A stretch of DNA of 64,000 nucleotides from an uncultured Lachnospiraceae bacterium (GCA_910579615.1 CAJTUA010000009.1:27701-91700); one strand, 5' to 3'; counted from the stretch's first letter, positions 35,401 to 44,762 are shown. The notes: generated by a model not told the origin, from the letters alone. A program made the numbers and translations.

Positions 35401-38094
35401 TTATTTTCTCTTTTCTGCAAACAGCCATTTCTGCATCTCACACACCACCACTGGCATGGCGGAAAGCCCAAGCACAATCCCCCATCCCGTGATTTTAAGC
35501 GGCACCACCTGGAACACCTTCGCAAGCGCCGGAAAGGTCAGCACGGCTGCCTGCAAAAATCCGCACACCAGAAATGCTACCACCATTTTCACATTGCTGA
35601 AAAACCCGATTTTAAAAAGCGAACGGCGGCTGCGCATATTGAATGCATGGAAAAGCTGTGAGAAGGACAGCACCGCAAAGGCGTAGGTGGAACCGCCAAT
35701 CAGGTAAGCGGTCATTGCCAACAGCCCAATCATGGTACCCTCCAATATAATCTGGGCGACCAGTCCGTCGGAAAAAATCCCCTTTTTCGGGGAGATTGGG
35801 GGACGCTTCATAATCCCTTCTTCCGGCGGCTCCACGCCAAGCGCAATCGCCGGGAGCGAATCCGTCACCAGATTGACCCATAACAGCTGCACCGCCGCAA
35901 GCGGGGAAGGCATGCGGCAGAGAATTGCCGCAAAGATTGTAATAATCTCCCCGATATTGCACGAGAGCAGGAAATGGATGGATTTGCGGATATTGTCGTA
36001 GATGCCGCGCCCCTCGCGCACCGCCTCCACAATCGTAGCAAAATTGTCGTCCATCAGTACCATATCCGCCGCGTTTTTCGCGACATCCGTGCCGCCAAGC
36101 CCCATGGCACAGCCGATATCCGCCGCCTTTAGCGCCGGTGCATCGTTAACGCCATCGCCCGTCATGGCAACGATTTCCCCGGATTTTTGCAATGCCTTGA
36201 CAATGCGCACCTTATGCTCCGGCGAAACGCGTGCAAAAACGCGGTAGTCCTTGATGTTTTCCGCCAATTCCTCCTCGCCCATCGCGTCAAGCTCCGCCCC
36301 GGTGACCGCTTTTTCGTTTGCATTCGACAAAATCCCTACCTCGCGCGCCACCGCACAGGCCGTCATGACATGGTCCCCGGTAATCATGACCGGGACAATC
36401 CCCGCTTCCCTGCAGGTTTTCACGCAGGCCAGAGCCTCCGGGCGCGGCGGGTCCATCAAACCCAAAAGACCGCAAAATATAAGGTCCTGCTCCCATTTTT
36501 CGTTCTGGGTTTCCGACACTGCGGCTGCCGAAATCCCGTTCGCAACGCTATTTCCGACGACCAGACTGCCGTAATCGCCCACCGGGATGCTTACCGCCTG
36601 CCCTTTTTCGCCTGCCCGGTACGCCACCGCCAAAACCCGCAGCGCCTGGGAGCTTAACAGGCGGTTTTGCCTGCGGATTTCCTCGCGCATCTGCTCTGTC
36701 ATCGGATATATCTTTTTCTCCTGCTCATAATAGGCGCAGCGTGTAAGCAGGATATCCGGTGCGCCTTTTGTGATGGAAAATTTCTTTCCCGCCACACTAT
36801 GTATGGTTGTCATGCGCTTTCGGACGGAATCAAATGGAATTTCCAAAATACGCGGCGCCGCTTTTAACAGCTTTTCATAGGTATCCGTTCCCGAAAGGGA
36901 ACGCACAATCGCAAGCTCTGTCGCCTCCCCGCAATATTTTAGCTTCCCGTGCTCCTTGCCCACCTGCACATTGCAGCAAAGTGCTGCCGCCATGCAGATT
37001 TTCCTTGCCCTCTCCGACTGCGGGGAAATCACACTTCGCCCATCGCACACGCGCACGACTGTCATTTCATTTTGCGTCAGCGTTCCAGTCTTATCCGAGC
37101 AGACCCAGGTCGCGCTCCCAAGCGTTTCAACGGCGGGCAGCCGCTTGATTACTGCATTTTTTGCCGCCATGCGCTGTACGCCGAGCGAGAGCATGATGGT
37201 CACCATCCCCGGGAGTGCCTCCGGGATTGCAGCCACCGCAAGGCTTACGCTTGTCATAAACATATCAAAAAGCCCGCGCCCCTGCACCACCCCCATCGCG
37301 AAAATCACGACGCAGATAAAAAGCGCCGCGATGCCGAGCCATTTCCCCGTCACGGCAAGGCGCTTTTGCAGCGGCGTCTGCGGTGTCTCGTCATTTAAAA
37401 TCATGTCGGCAATCTTGCCGACCTCCGTGTCCATCCCGGTTTCCGTCACCACGGCGAGCGCGTGCCCGTTCGTGACGATGCTTGTTGAGTAAATCATATT
37501 TGCCCGCTCCGCAAGCAAAGTACCCTGCGCAAAAACCGGCTCAGCGGATTTCTTGACCGGTAGGGATTCCCCGGTCAATGCCGATTCATCCAGCTTTAGC
37601 TGTACGCCCTCAAGCAGCCTCGCGTCCGCAGGGACATAGACACCTGCCTCCACCTCTATGATATCGCCCGGCACCAATTTGACTGCCGCAATCTCTGCGC
37701 GCACGCCATCCCGGTGCACAATGGCCGTCGGCGCGGAAATTTTTTTCAATGCCTCAAGGGATTTTTCTGCTTTTTCTTCCTGCACGACACCAAGCACCGC
37801 GTTCAGTATAACAATGGCAAGGATAATAACCGGGTCCGTGAAATCCGTGTTCCCCTCAAGAACCGATGCCGCAAAGGAAATCAATGCCGCCGCAATCAGC
37901 ACAAGAATCATAAAATCCTCAAACTGCTCAAAGAAACGGCGCAGAAAACTTTTTTTCTTTTTCTGCGTAAATTCATTTTTTCCGTACTGGCTCAGGCGTT
38001 TCGCCGCTTCCTTCGCGGACAGCCCCTTTTCTTTGCTGCTTTTTAATTCCCGCACCACGTCCGCCCCGCTGCGGGTATATGCCTCCAATGCCAT
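35401..38094 (-). CDS. P-type Ca2+-translocating ATPase (P2 type)
   Basis: 897 aa, ATG preceded by GGAGG. N-terminal cation-ATPase domain with GLSAKEAAKRLSQYGKNEF. Actuator loop has TGES at 174-177, helix 4 has AAIPEALP at about 288-295 (the Ca2+ site motif), phosphorylation motif DKTGTLT at 334-340, KGAPD, hinge TGDGVNDAPAL and ten membrane helices with a C-terminal cation domain. This is a full-length SERCA/PMR1-like pump that removes Ca2+ (perhaps Mn2+) from the cytoplasm. It diverges from the HAD phosphatase gene and is followed by the ABC exporter pair after a gap of 206 bases. Confidence 0.93.
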   Translation of the reverse strand: MALEAYTRSGADVVRELKSSKEKGLSAKEAAKRLSQYGKNEFTQKKKKSFLRRFFEQFEDFMILVLIAAALISFAASVLEGNTDFTDPVIILAIVILNAVLGVVQEEKAEKSLEALKKISAPTAIVHRDGVRAEIAAVKLVPGDIIEVEAGVYVPADARLLEGVQLKLDESALTGESLPVKKSAEPVFAQGTLLAERANMIYSTSIVTNGHALAVVTETGMDTEVGKIADMILNDETPQTPLQKRLAVTGKWLGIAALFICVVIFAMGVVQGRGLFDMFMTSVSLAVAAIPEALPGMVTIMLSLGVQRMAAKNAVIKRLPAVETLGSATWVCSDKTGTLTQNEMTVVRVCDGRSVISPQSERARKICMAAALCCNVQVGKEHGKLKYCGEATELAIVRSLSGTDTYEKLLKAAPRILEIPFDSVRKRMTTIHSVAGKKFSITKGAPDILLTRCAYYEQEKKIYPMTEQMREEIRRQNRLLSSQALRVLAVAYRAGEKGQAVSIPVGDYGSLVVGNSVANGISAAAVSETQNEKWEQDLIFCGLLGLMDPPRPEALACVKTCREAGIVPVMITGDHVMTACAVAREVGILSNANEKAVTGAELDAMGEEELAENIKDYRVFARVSPEHKVRIVKALQKSGEIVAMTGDGVNDAPALKAADIGCAMGLGGTDVAKNAADMVLMDDNFATIVEAVREGRGIYDNIRKSIHFLLSCNIGEIITIFAAILCRMPSPLAAVQLLWVNLVTDSLPAIALGVEPPEEGIMKRPPISPKKGIFSDGLVAQIILEGTMIGLLAMTAYLIGGSTYAFAVLSFSQLFHAFNMRSRRSLFKIGFFSNVKMVVAFLVCGFLQAAVLTFPALAKVFQVVPLKITGWGIVLGLSAMPVVVCEMQKWLFAEKRK

Positions 38095-38307
38095 TGTAAT
38101 ACCTCCGTGTGCACAAAAAATCCTGCCTGTAAAACTGCGGCTCCTGTTTTGGGCAGGATGCCGCTGTTTCCCGTTGCTGTCATTACAGCCATGTTTTACA
38201 TTATGATGTGCGCGCGGAAAATATTCGCCGTATTTGTTCCATCCGGTACATGTTTTGCGGCTATCCGCTTCCCTACCGCCACACCCGGAGGAAGAAGCAA
38301 AAAAAAC

Positions 38308-38336
38308 TTTACAAAAAGGGGGTTTTCCTGTATGAT
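38308..38336 (+). promoter_or_regulatory. Promoter of the HAD phosphatase gene
   Basis: TTTACA (38308-38313) and TATGAT (38331-38336) are 17 bases apart. The ATG is at 38383, giving a leader of about 40 bases. Confidence 0.6.
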
Positions 38337-38382
38337 GGAACAGGTTTTATAATATGAAGAAATAGCAGAAATGGAGATTATC

Positions 38383-39213
38383 ATGAAATACAAAATACTT
38401 GTGCTTGATATTGACGGTACACTGACCAATTCCAAAAAGGAAATCACACCCGCCACAAAGGAGGCGCTCTATGGGCTCCAAAAGCGCGGCGTGCGCATTG
38501 CGATTGCCTCCGGCCGCCCGACACCGGGCACGCGTGCAACAGCGCAGACCCTCTCGCTCGCCGAATTTGGAAATTTCGTCCTCTCCTTTAACGGCGCGAA
38601 AATCACAAATTGCGGCACCGGGGAAACCGTGTATGAGCAGACACTGCCGCCCCACCTCATCCCGGAAATTTACCGTGCCGCTATCGGATATGGAATCGGT
38701 CTGATTTCCTATGAAGGGGACGATGTGATTGCCGCAACACCAATTGACCCGTACATGGAGTTAGAAGCCCGTATCAATGGAATTGCCATCCGCCGGGTCG
38801 AGGATTTTGTAAACTATATTACTTTCCCGGTCAACAAATGCCTGATGACCGGCGCGCCGGAATACCTTGCCGAAGTTGAGCGCAGGCTGCTGAAACAATT
38901 TGGCGACGCCTTAAGCATCTACCGCTCGGAGCCGTATTTCCTTGAGCTGATGCCGCCGGGGGTGGACAAGGCAAAGTCCTTGGAAAAGCTGCTTGCAAGG
39001 CTTGGCTTAACCAGGGAGGAATGCGTCTGCTGCGGCGACGGCTTCAATGATATTTCCATGATTGAATATGCAGGTCTGGGGGTTGCGATGGCGAACGCGC
39101 AGCCATCCGTGCGGGAACGGGCAGACTATATTACCGCCACAAACGATGAGGATGGCATCGTACAGGTGGTAAAGGAATTTTTCTGCGGGGCAGATACCGA
39201 ACTGGTCTTGTAA
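38383..39213 (+). CDS. Cof-type HAD-superfamily phosphatase
   Basis: 276 aa from the ATG at 38383 with GGAG six bases upstream; an ATG 12 bases earlier is less well placed. HAD motif I DIDGTLT at about 8-14, motif II ASGRPTPG, Lys in DKAKSLEKLLARLG, and motif IV CCGDGFNDISMI. A Cof-type cap domain lies between. These enzymes remove phosphate from sugar phosphates, FMN or pyridoxal phosphate. It faces the GGDEF gene tail to tail. The physiological substrate is unknown. Confidence 0.9.
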   Translation: MKYKILVLDIDGTLTNSKKEITPATKEALYGLQKRGVRIAIASGRPTPGTRATAQTLSLAEFGNFVLSFNGAKITNCGTGETVYEQTLPPHLIPEIYRAAIGYGIGLISYEGDDVIAATPIDPYMELEARINGIAIRRVEDFVNYITFPVNKCLMTGAPEYLAEVERRLLKQFGDALSIYRSEPYFLELMPPGVDKAKSLEKLLARLGLTREECVCCGDGFNDISMIEYAGLGVAMANAQPSVRERADYITATNDEDGIVQVVKEFFCGADTELVL

Positions 39214-39249
39214 GGCTTTTGTGTTTGTACCAGAACACATATGGCACCT

Positions 39250-39273
39250 GGGGAAGCCTACTGGCTTCTCCCC
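39250..39273. terminator. Hairpin between convergent HAD and GGDEF genes
   Basis: GGGGAAGCC (39250-39258) pairs with GGCTTCTCCCC (39263-39273) with a small bulge. It covers the GGDEF stop. The T tract is poor, so termination is uncertain. Confidence 0.4.
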
Positions 39274-41204
39274 TGATATTCCTTCCTCTTGCGGTGCTCC
39301 GCCTTCTGTACGTACATACGCTCATCCGCCATGCGGATAAACTCTGCCGCAGGAAGCCCCTGTGCCACATTTTCATACATCATCCCCATGCTAAAGCCAA
39401 CCCGGTACAAATGCCCCGTCGCAGCATTGTAATCGTCAAACTCTTTTTGCAGCCTTTCCTCAAAGGTCTTTGCGGCTTCTTCCCCCACGACGCCCGCCGC
39501 CATAAACTCATCCCCGCCGGTGCGCGCGCAGAAAAATTCCACCCCGCACGCCCTTGTCAGCGCATCCGCCGTAAAGCGGATGGCGATGTCGCCCTCGCCA
39601 TGCCCAAAATTGTCATTGATATATTTCAGCCCGTCCATGTCAAGCGAAATCAGCGCAAATTTCCTGCCGCTTTCCATGCTATTCCCATAACTGTCCTTTA
39701 GCTTCTCAAAAAAGCCGCGGCGGTTTAAAATGCCAGTCAGTGCATCGTGGATGGATTGGTTCTTAAATTTTTCCACCATCGTCTTTTGTTCTAAGCGCAC
39801 CTTGACCGCGGCCAGCTCGCTGCTTAGCGTATTGACAAAATTCTGCATCTGGTGGAACTCTATCATACCCGTCGCATAGCTTACCGCAAAATACCCTATG
39901 GTTCTCTCTAAGACATGCAGGGGCACAATCAAAATTTTGCCGCAAAGCTGTAAATCCTTTTTTAAGTCCGGCAAAATCCCGTCCTTGGAAAATTCAATAT
40001 TCTCCTCATATTCCCACCCGTCGCGGCGCAGCATACAGTTCATGCGCCCGGTGTAACCATTTTTTTGCTCCGTATGGTTTACGATATCCTCAACCTTTGG
40101 GCAGTCCTTCAAATAATCATCAACAATGCACAGCCAGCTCTTCCATGCGACCATGTTCGGAATAAAAGCTTTCAGGCATCCCCTCACATCCGCAACCGTG
40201 CTGCACGCCGAAAGCTCCGCCATCATCATGACCATCCGGTTCGTCATAAAATGATTTTCGTCAATCTTTGTGTAGAGTGCCTGCACGATGGTATTTTTTG
40301 TCGTATCATCCAGCGCGCTGTAACAGCCGCTGCTCTCGCTGAATATCATCGTAAACGGAAGCAGGTGCGTTTTTTCCGCCTCCCCGCACGTAAAAAGCTC
40401 CGTTAAAATCTCAAAAATTTTCGTGCTGACCACTTCTGCTTCCATCTTTGCCGTCGTCAGCTTCGGCGAATGGTAGCTTGCCTCCTGTATCCCGTCAAAC
40501 CCGGTTACTGCCACGTCTTCTGGCACCCTAAGCCCGGCATCGCGCAGTTTTTTGCAGACGACAAGTGCCATGGCATCGTTTGCACAGACCACCGCATCCG
40601 GCATTTCCTGGCGCGGTCTTGACAGAATTTCATCCATCACCTTTTCGGTCGGTCCCGACCAGAAATATCCGTAGTGAATCTGGGACGGCGCAACTGTTTG
40701 GCCATTTTCCTCCATGACCTTATAGAAAACATCGAGACGTTCCTGCGAGGCAGGATTGCCCGGAATTCCGCCAATATACTCGATTCGCCGAAACGAATGC
40801 TCCTGCGCCATATGGCGTACAAGCCTTTCCATTGCATCCTTATAATCAAATACAATATTGTAACATCCATCCATCGGGTGGTCAACGGAAACCACCGGAA
40901 CGCCTGCCGCGTTTGCCGATGCGACAATCGTATGTACCACCGCGCTATCCTTGATGGTTTCGGCAAAAATAACGAGCCCATCCAAAAGCCTGTAATTTAT
41001 CAGGGAAAAAATATTCATCTCCCCATCCAAAAAATGGTCCGACATGCAGGTCGAGGAAAATGTAGTAAAAAAAATTACTTCATATCCAACCTTATCCACC
41101 AGTTCTGTCAGTGTATCAATATAACCCGTCTGCGTGTATTCGTCAATTCCGGCAATGCAGACCGCAATCAGTTTTTCCTTTTCCGTGTCAAACAATTTTC
41201 CCAT
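39258..41204 (-). CDS. Diguanylate cyclase with LacI-type sugar-binding sensor
   Basis: 648 aa from the ATG at 41204, preceded by GAGG; upstream codons lack a ribosome-binding site. Residues about 1-310 match the periplasmic-binding-protein-like domain of LacI regulators (IAVCIAGIDEYTQTGY, LDGLVIFAETI, VVSVDHPMDGCYNIVFDY, PDAVVCANDAMAL, VAVTGFDGIQEASY) but there is no helix-turn-helix and no signal peptide. A linker region follows, then GGDEF with DALTGILNRRGFFEKL and the intact TGGDEF near residue 570. It should make c-di-GMP in the cytoplasm in response to a bound small molecule, probably a sugar. Domain order is seen; the ligand is unknown. Confidence 0.88.
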   Translation of the reverse strand: MGKLFDTEKEKLIAVCIAGIDEYTQTGYIDTLTELVDKVGYEVIFFTTFSSTCMSDHFLDGEMNIFSLINYRLLDGLVIFAETIKDSAVVHTIVASANAAGVPVVSVDHPMDGCYNIVFDYKDAMERLVRHMAQEHSFRRIEYIGGIPGNPASQERLDVFYKVMEENGQTVAPSQIHYGYFWSGPTEKVMDEILSRPRQEMPDAVVCANDAMALVVCKKLRDAGLRVPEDVAVTGFDGIQEASYHSPKLTTAKMEAEVVSTKIFEILTELFTCGEAEKTHLLPFTMIFSESSGCYSALDDTTKNTIVQALYTKIDENHFMTNRMVMMMAELSACSTVADVRGCLKAFIPNMVAWKSWLCIVDDYLKDCPKVEDIVNHTEQKNGYTGRMNCMLRRDGWEYEENIEFSKDGILPDLKKDLQLCGKILIVPLHVLERTIGYFAVSYATGMIEFHQMQNFVNTLSSELAAVKVRLEQKTMVEKFKNQSIHDALTGILNRRGFFEKLKDSYGNSMESGRKFALISLDMDGLKYINDNFGHGEGDIAIRFTADALTRACGVEFFCARTGGDEFMAAGVVGEEAAKTFEERLQKEFDDYNAATGHLYRVGFSMGMMYENVAQGLPAAEFIRMADERMYVQKAEHRKRKEYQGRSQ

Positions 41205-41300
41205 AAATTCCTCGTCCCTTTCCCGTAGCGCACAGACAAAAAATTCTCTTTCAGATACATATACGTCAAAATTCGTCTTCAATGTCCTCAATTTGTATCT

Positions 41301-41329
41301 ATTATAGCATGTCTTGTATGAATTTTCAA
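41301..41329 (-). promoter_or_regulatory. Promoter of the diguanylate cyclase gene
   Basis: On the minus strand TTGAAA (41329-41324) and perfect TATAAT (41306-41301) are 17 bases apart, a near-consensus promoter. Confidence 0.75.
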
Positions 41330-41432
41330 TTATCTTTCCCCTGAATTTTCTGATTTTAATCTTCGGTGGGCAGCTGCCCTTATTGCACGGATGAAGGTTT
41401 TGTCTTTCCCACTATTCAAATCTTTCTCTTTG

Positions 41433-41441
41433 TGCTATACT
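41433..41441 (+). promoter_or_regulatory. Extended -10 before the nucleosidase gene
   Basis: TGC directly precedes TATACT (41436-41441). No good -35 was found. The ATG follows at 41523. Between them lies only leader sequence; this accounts for the 318-base gap 41205-41522 together with the divergent promoter. Confidence 0.45.
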
Positions 41442-41522
41442 TTACTTGTCCAAAAAAATATTCCGGACGGGAAAGGAAAGTGTCTGGCCATTGCAGGAAA
41501 CCACTTTCCGGAAAGGATATCC

Positions 41523-42437
41523 ATGCTTTACATTGTAACTGCACTGTATGAGGAAGCGCTGCCCTTTATTAAAAGATATCATCTGAAACGCAAAACGGAT
41601 TTTGCGCACTTTGAACTATTCACCGGGGAAGATGTCCGGCTGCTTGTCACCCGCCCGGGTGCCCTGCGCGCGGCGGCGGCGCTATCCTCGCTGCTGACGG
41701 CATTTCCCCCAGGAAAGCAGGATTTTCTGCTTTCCGCAGGCTGTGCGGGCTGTGCGCAGGAGGAACTGAAAGGAAACGCATTTTTGATTTGCAGGATTAC
41801 AGAAGGCTCCTGTGGGCGCACCCGCTACCCGGAGCTGTTGTACCAATGCCCTTTTCCGGTGGCGGAAGTGGTGACACAGGCGGCGGTTCAGCAAAAAGCA
41901 CCCGGCGTACAAACATTTTCCAGCGAATCACTCCCCGTCCTATACGATATGGAGGCCGCAGGGATTTATGAGGCGGCAATCCCCTATTTTTCATGTGACA
42001 GGCTTTTGTTCGTCAAGGTGGTCTCCGATGCGCTTACCGGACTTATGGAATTGCCCGCGGCAATGCGGCGCGCCCATGTCATCCATTGCATTGAGGGAAT
42101 TGTACCACCTCTTACGGACTGGGTTGACGGGCTGTGCGCCCATATTGCGCAGGAGGGAAATTCTGCTAACATTTCCCTTTCCGCCCCCTGTGACACTAAG
42201 GATACCCGTGCACTTGGTATGGAAGGCAGCATTCTTTATGCCCGCGTATGCAATGCCCTGCGCCTTTCGGTCACAAGCAGCCAGCACCTGTATCAGCTCA
42301 TGCTGTATCTGACATTGTCAGAAATCCCATATCTGGATTCCATGAAAAAGCTTCTCGCTGCGCCTCTTGCGCAGCCATGCAGAGCGAAAAAGGAGGGTTT
42401 AAAATATCTTGGACAGCTTAACGAATACTATTTATAA
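41523..42437 (+). CDS. MTA/SAH nucleosidase-like protein
   Basis: 304 aa from the ATG at 41523 with AAGGA upstream. It matches the nucleoside phosphorylase/MTAN fold: YIVTALYEEALPFIKR at the start, SAGCAG at about 71-76, VLYDMEAAGIYEAA (142-147 core) in place of the MEAAAIA purine loop, and KVVSDALTG with the catalytic Asp at about 169. Typical MTAN is about 230 residues; about 75 extra residues after position 230 form an unrelated tail. It overlaps the radical SAM gene by 29 bases. A role in cleaving 5'-deoxyadenosine or similar radical-SAM by-products is inferred from this pairing. Confidence 0.75.
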   Translation: MLYIVTALYEEALPFIKRYHLKRKTDFAHFELFTGEDVRLLVTRPGALRAAAALSSLLTAFPPGKQDFLLSAGCAGCAQEELKGNAFLICRITEGSCGRTRYPELLYQCPFPVAEVVTQAAVQQKAPGVQTFSSESLPVLYDMEAAGIYEAAIPYFSCDRLLFVKVVSDALTGLMELPAAMRRAHVIHCIEGIVPPLTDWVDGLCAHIAQEGNSANISLSAPCDTKDTRALGMEGSILYARVCNALRLSVTSSQHLYQLMLYLTLSEIPYLDSMKKLLAAPLAQPCRAKKEGLKYLGQLNEYYL

Positions 42438-43437
42438 TCCGCCGTGGTCCTATGTCTATGCGGAGCAGGAAGCACTCTCCTACCCGCTTGCGGGCAGGCT
42501 TGTATCCTTCCTTGCAGCGCGCGGCAGCCGCGTGCTTGAGATTGCGCACTATATGGATTTGTTTGGGCGCACCCATCAGTCCTTCGCGGCACAAAAAAAT
42601 GCCCCTGCGCTTATTCTTGCCGTCAAACATGGCAATTTCCTCTATCCGGGCGCGCCGGTCTGCCAGAATTTTGGGAATGCACATTTTTATTACACCTCCT
42701 TTGCGCTGAATTGCCCGTTCGACTGTGAATATTGCTACCTGCAGGGCATGTACCCTTCGGGAAATATTGTTATTTTTGTCAACCAGGATGATTATTTTGC
42801 GGAATTGGCACAGCTTCTGGAACAACATCCGGTCTATCTTTGCATTTCCTACGATACGGACTTACTTGCGTTAGAAAACCTGACCGGGCTGACCCGCCGC
42901 TATTTTTCTTTCGCGGCAGAACAAGCTTGCCTGACGACTGAGGTGCGTACAAAAAGTGCCGTATCTGTTTCCTCGCTTGCAGACGGACTGCCTGAAAAGG
43001 CGCGCTCCCGCATCATCATGGCTTACACACTCTCACCGGACTTTGTCATTTCCCGTTTTGAACACCGCACGCCGCCGCTTGCCAAACGCCTTTCTGCCAT
43101 CCGCGCAGCACATGAAGCAGGCTTTGTCATCCGCTTATGTTTTGACCCGCTGCTTGCCGTGCCGGATTTTCAAACGGTTTACGGGGAATTTCTGGCACAG
43201 GTGCAGGATGCCCTGCGCGGTATTCTGGTGCAGGACGCAAGCATCGGTGTGTTCCGCATCTCGGATGGCTATCTGAAGCTGATGCGCAAAAACCGCCCGG
43301 ATTCTGCACTTTTGCAGTACCCGTTCACAAACGAAAACCACGTCTGCAGCTACGGCGTGCGCGGAAAGGAAATGATTTCGTTTGTGAAGGAGACATTGAT
43401 GGGATTTGTGGCGGAGGATAAGATTTTCACATTGTAG
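42409..43437 (+). CDS. splB: Spore photoproduct lyase-type radical SAM protein
   Basis: 342 aa with a TTG start; AGGAGG lies 12 bases upstream and the start is inside the previous gene, so translation is coupled. The iron-sulfur motif is Cys102, Cys106, Cys109 in NCPFDCEYCYLQGMY, the Cx3Cx2C-YLQ pattern of spore photoproduct lyase. Cys145 in YLCISYDTD lies where SPL carries its hydrogen-donor Cys. SPL repairs the thymine dimer of UV-damaged spores. A fairly close relative with another substrate cannot be excluded. Confidence 0.85.
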   Translation: MDSLTNTIYNPPWSYVYAEQEALSYPLAGRLVSFLAARGSRVLEIAHYMDLFGRTHQSFAAQKNAPALILAVKHGNFLYPGAPVCQNFGNAHFYYTSFALNCPFDCEYCYLQGMYPSGNIVIFVNQDDYFAELAQLLEQHPVYLCISYDTDLLALENLTGLTRRYFSFAAEQACLTTEVRTKSAVSVSSLADGLPEKARSRIIMAYTLSPDFVISRFEHRTPPLAKRLSAIRAAHEAGFVIRLCFDPLLAVPDFQTVYGEFLAQVQDALRGILVQDASIGVFRISDGYLKLMRKNRPDSALLQYPFTNENHVCSYGVRGKEMISFVKETLMGFVAEDKIFTL

Positions 43438-43492
43438 CGCCAGGAACGGAAGAATCAAAAAATTAAGACAAAAAAATCAAGGAGCAACGAAA

Positions 43493-44653
43493 ATGAAAGC
43501 AGATATCATTGTCAAGAGCATAATATTCAATCGGAACCTCAACCGGATTCTTCTGCTCCAACGAAGCGGGAACGACCCGACGGGTGCAAACACCTGGGAA
43601 GGGGTCGGGGGGAACATAGAATGCGGGGAATGTCTGGAAGAAGCTATAAAGAGAGAAATAAGAGAGGAAACCGGCATCACGGATGTCAAAACAAAGCGGA
43701 TAGCTTATGTAACCCTTGCAGGTGGGCAAAAACCATACTGCATCATCGCTTATCTTTGTGAATCGAAAACAGAGGCTGTGGTCTTGAGTGACGAGCACCA
43801 GGCATTTCTCTGGGCTAATGAAGATGATTGCAAAAATATGTTACCCAGGGCAATTCTTGATGATTTTGAGAAAAATAAAATTTGGGAATTGTTCCATGCG
43901 CCTTCCCCTCATCATAAAACGGCAATCATAACCGGAGCATCAAGCGGTATCGGTGCGGCAATCACAAAAGAATTATTGCTTCTGGGCTACAAGGTTTTTG
44001 GCTTTGGAAGAAATTTCACGCCGCTGCTAGCCGGACTGGCGGCGGACGATGCCTTTGCACCTCTTCTTTCCTATTTTACCCCCGTCTCCCTCGACCTGAC
44101 AAAGACGGGCATTCTTGCCGAAAAAATCCGGGAAATCAAAAAAAGCAATCCAGTTTCTTTGTTGGTCAACAACGCCGGAGCCGGATATTTTGGTCTGCAC
44201 GAAGAATTAAAGCCCGCAATGATTCATGAGATGGTAACGGTCAACCTGGAAGTTCCAATGCTTTTATGCCAGCTTCTTCTGCGCGACTTAAAGGAAACGA
44301 ATGGGCATATTATCCAGATTTCTTCTGTTACCGCAAAGAAAAGCAGCCCGCACGGCTGTGCCTACGGCGCCACCAAGGCGGGCCTGACTGCTTTTTCCGG
44401 AAGTTTATTTGATGAGGCGCGCAAATACGGTATCCATGTCTCCTGCATCCACCCGGACATGACAAAAAGTAATTTTTACCGCAGCGCGGATTTCACGGTA
44501 GATGAGGAACCTGACTGCCGCCTTGCCCCAGAGGATGTCGCTGCCGCAGTACGTGCCATCCTCACCGCAAGGGAAGGAATGGTCGTTTCCGACATTACAC
44601 TTACCCCGCAGAAGCACCGGATTGCAAAGCGTGCCAGAGCAAAGGAAGAATAA
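43493..44653 (+). CDS. Nudix hydrolase fused to a short-chain dehydrogenase
   Basis: 386 aa from the ATG at 43493 with AAGGAG upstream. Residues 1-135 are a Nudix domain with a complete box at 40-62 (GNIECGE, REIREETGI). The frame continues without stop into a short-chain dehydrogenase from about residue 142: KTAIITGASSGIGAA (TGxxxGIG at 147-154), VNNAGAGYFG, and the Ser/Tyr/Lys triad near SSVTAKKSSPHGCAYGATKA. The SDR ends with the family-typical SDITLTPQKHR. A fusion joining a nucleotide-derivative hydrolase to an NAD(P)-dependent oxidoreductase is unusual. A single missing base that hides a stop must be excluded. Both halves look intact. Confidence 0.8.
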   Translation: MKADIIVKSIIFNRNLNRILLLQRSGNDPTGANTWEGVGGNIECGECLEEAIKREIREETGITDVKTKRIAYVTLAGGQKPYCIIAYLCESKTEAVVLSDEHQAFLWANEDDCKNMLPRAILDDFEKNKIWELFHAPSPHHKTAIITGASSGIGAAITKELLLLGYKVFGFGRNFTPLLAGLAADDAFAPLLSYFTPVSLDLTKTGILAEKIREIKKSNPVSLLVNNAGAGYFGLHEELKPAMIHEMVTVNLEVPMLLCQLLLRDLKETNGHIIQISSVTAKKSSPHGCAYGATKAGLTAFSGSLFDEARKYGIHVSCIHPDMTKSNFYRSADFTVDEEPDCRLAPEDVAAAVRAILTAREGMVVSDITLTPQKHRIAKRARAKEE

Positions 44654-44660
44654 AGAGCAA

Positions 44661-44710
44661 AAAACCGAAAGACTACGGCAATACCAAGACCGCCGTAGTC
44701 TTTCGGTTTT
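44661..44710. terminator. Bidirectional terminator
   Basis: AAAACCGAAAGACTACGGC (44661-44679) pairs perfectly with GCCGTAGTCTTTCGGTTTT (44692-44710), a 19-bp stem with T runs on both strands. It ends the Nudix-SDR gene and, from the other side, the chemoreceptor gene. Confidence 0.92.
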
Positions 44711-44762
44711 AATATTTTTATGTCCTCTCATAAAACAGAAAGAAACAAAACCTCTGCCAATC

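Noticed and set aside
33332..35428. Longer form of ABC subunit 1 starting at 35428
   Set aside because: The extra 78 residues are basic, lack a domain and have no ribosome-binding site, while the ATG at 35194 has GGGGAGG.
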